Origin: Cyanobium sp. NIES-981
GTDB lineage: Bacteria; Cyanobacteriota; Cyanobacteriia; PCC-6307; Cyanobiaceae
Length of the DNA stretch: 64,000 bases
Reading direction: 5' to 3'
Assembly: GCF_900088535.1 (NCBI RefSeq)
Contig: NZ_LT578417.1
Span: forward strand, 744,001-808,000
Below are positions 63,369 to 64,000 of this stretch, piece after piece; the first letter of the stretch is position 1, and every line of letters starts with the position of its first letter. The notes below the pieces were generated by a model. The model was not told the DNA's origin. It saw nothing but the letters and a program-made list of their open reading frames with translations, and searched no databases. The position numbers and the translations under genes are program-made.

Positions 63369-64000
63369 CCGCCACCCCCACCAAACCCAGCCGGCGCCAG
63401 AAGCTCAAGCCAGGGGCCGTGGTGCGCTGCCGCACCCGCCGTTACCTGGTGGAGGACGTCCAGCCGCCCTACCCACGCAGGCCTCCGGAGGGCTGCGACA
63501 CGGTGGTGTCATTGGCCTGCATGGAGGACCAGGCGATCGGCCAGCGCCTCACGGTGTTCCTCGAGCGGGAGATCGACTTTGAGCTGCTGGGCGAGAGCAG
63601 TTGGGAGATGGTGGCCAGCCGGGGCTTCGATCAACCGCGCCAGTTCTCGGCCTACCTCAACACCCTGCGCTGGAACTGCGTCACCGCCACCGACGCCGAG
63701 CTGTTCCAGGCCCCCTACCGGGCCGGCATCGGCGTGAAGGCCTACCAGCTCGAACCGCTGCGCAAGGCCCTGCAGATGCCCCGCATCGGCCTGTTCATCG
63801 CTGATGACGTGGGCCTGGGCAAGACGATCGAGGCCGGCCTGATCCTGCGGGAGATGCTGCTGCGCCAGCGCATCCGTCGGGTGGTGATCAGCTGCCCGCC
63901 CTCGGTGCTGCGGCAGTGGCAAGAGGAGATGGCCCAGCGCTTCGGGTTGGCGTTCACCGTGATGGACCGGGCCTATGTGGCCAGGGTGCGGCAGGAGCGG
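63365..64000 (+). CDS. drmD: SNF2-family helicase, DISARM DrmD-like, 3'-truncated by window edge
   Basis: 212 residues are visible. An N-terminal beta-rich domain (LKPGAVVRCRTRRYLVEDVQ; VSLACMEDQAIGQRLTVFLE) precedes the helicase region with YQLEPLRKALQMPRIGLFIA, Walker A DVGLGKTIEAGLI and motif Ia region VVISCPPSVLRQWQEEM, ending MDRAYVARVRQER. The RGFDQPRQFSAYLNTLRWNCVTA stretch and this layout match my memory of DrmD, the SNF2-like helicase of class 1 DISARM. A general HepA/RapA-like ATPase is the alternative. The decisive genes (methylase, drmA, drmB, drmC) would be downstream, outside the window. Confidence 0.65.
   Translation, partial: MTATPTKPSRRQKLKPGAVVRCRTRRYLVEDVQPPYPRRPPEGCDTVVSLACMEDQAIGQRLTVFLEREIDFELLGESSWEMVASRGFDQPRQFSAYLNTLRWNCVTATDAELFQAPYRAGIGVKAYQLEPLRKALQMPRIGLFIADDVGLGKTIEAGLILREMLLRQRIRRVVISCPPSVLRQWQEEMAQRFGLAFTVMDRAYVARVRQER

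Overview
The window comes from a high-GC alpha-cyanobacterium, most likely of the Cyanobium / Synechococcus cluster-5 type. This is inferred from gene content: a cso-type alpha-carboxysome locus with form IA RuBisCO, NDH-1 CO2-uptake genes (ndhF4/ndhD4/chpX), light-dependent protochlorophyllide reductase, psaM, CRR6, Tab2, a cyAbrB regulator and the cyanobacterial alkane pathway (ADO + AAR). No taxonomic search was possible.

Layout. Positions 1-15.9 kb hold chromosomal housekeeping genes: a 5'-truncated FAD dehydrogenase, cyAbrB, a photolyase, an S1-domain/Tab2/pgeF minus-strand operon, a creatininase-family gene, the hydrocarbon genes ADO and AAR followed by accA, an SDR, folE, trpF, an M50 protease, a lipoate ligase, CRR6 and the tiny psaM. 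From 15.9 to 33.7 kb lies the carbon-fixation region: por, csoS1D and rdgB, then fourteen consecutive plus-strand genes (csoS1, cbbL, cbbS, csoS2, csoSCA, csoS4A, csoS4B, a long csoS1E-like shell gene, a ferritin-like gene, ndhF4, ndhD4, chpX, acRAF, cbbX). Together they encode the shell, cargo, carbonic anhydrase, RuBisCO assembly/activation factors and a thylakoid CO2-hydrating complex. Perfect hairpins follow csoS1, cbbL, cbbS and the ferritin-like gene. From 33.7 to 49.8 kb come dnaA, an HtrA-type lipoprotein protease, two arsenosugar-type glycosyltransferases, a GNAT, a hydrolase, two ABC transporter genes, hisG, gloB, ridA, a DUF2254 membrane protein, a ferredoxin-MBL fusion, a further ABC ATPase and tRNA-Pro(UGG).

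Directly after tRNA-Pro the character changes. 49.8-62.35 kb is an insertion-sequence graveyard and nest with AT-richer spacers. I could resolve it exactly. One IS481-family element (about 55,712-60,934) was hit by three later insertions. Removing them, with one copy of each target duplication, restores a continuous 312-codon transposase. A second copy of the IS5-like element (52,346-55,304) is itself split by a third IS3 copy. All three IS3 copies are 1240 bp, both IS5-like copies are 1715 bp net, and target-site duplications are visible for every resolved insertion except the IS481 element. A separate IS5-group element (60,974-62,348) has a TTAG duplication.

After the IS cluster, at 62.5-64 kb, three closely packed genes begin: a coiled-coil protein, a SAP/Rho-N-like protein and an SNF2-type helicase cut by the window end. 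The helicase resembles DrmD of the DISARM antiphage system. A tRNA-adjacent defence island is the most promising candidate here for biology that is not yet described, because the two small upstream genes are not standard DISARM components that I recognise.
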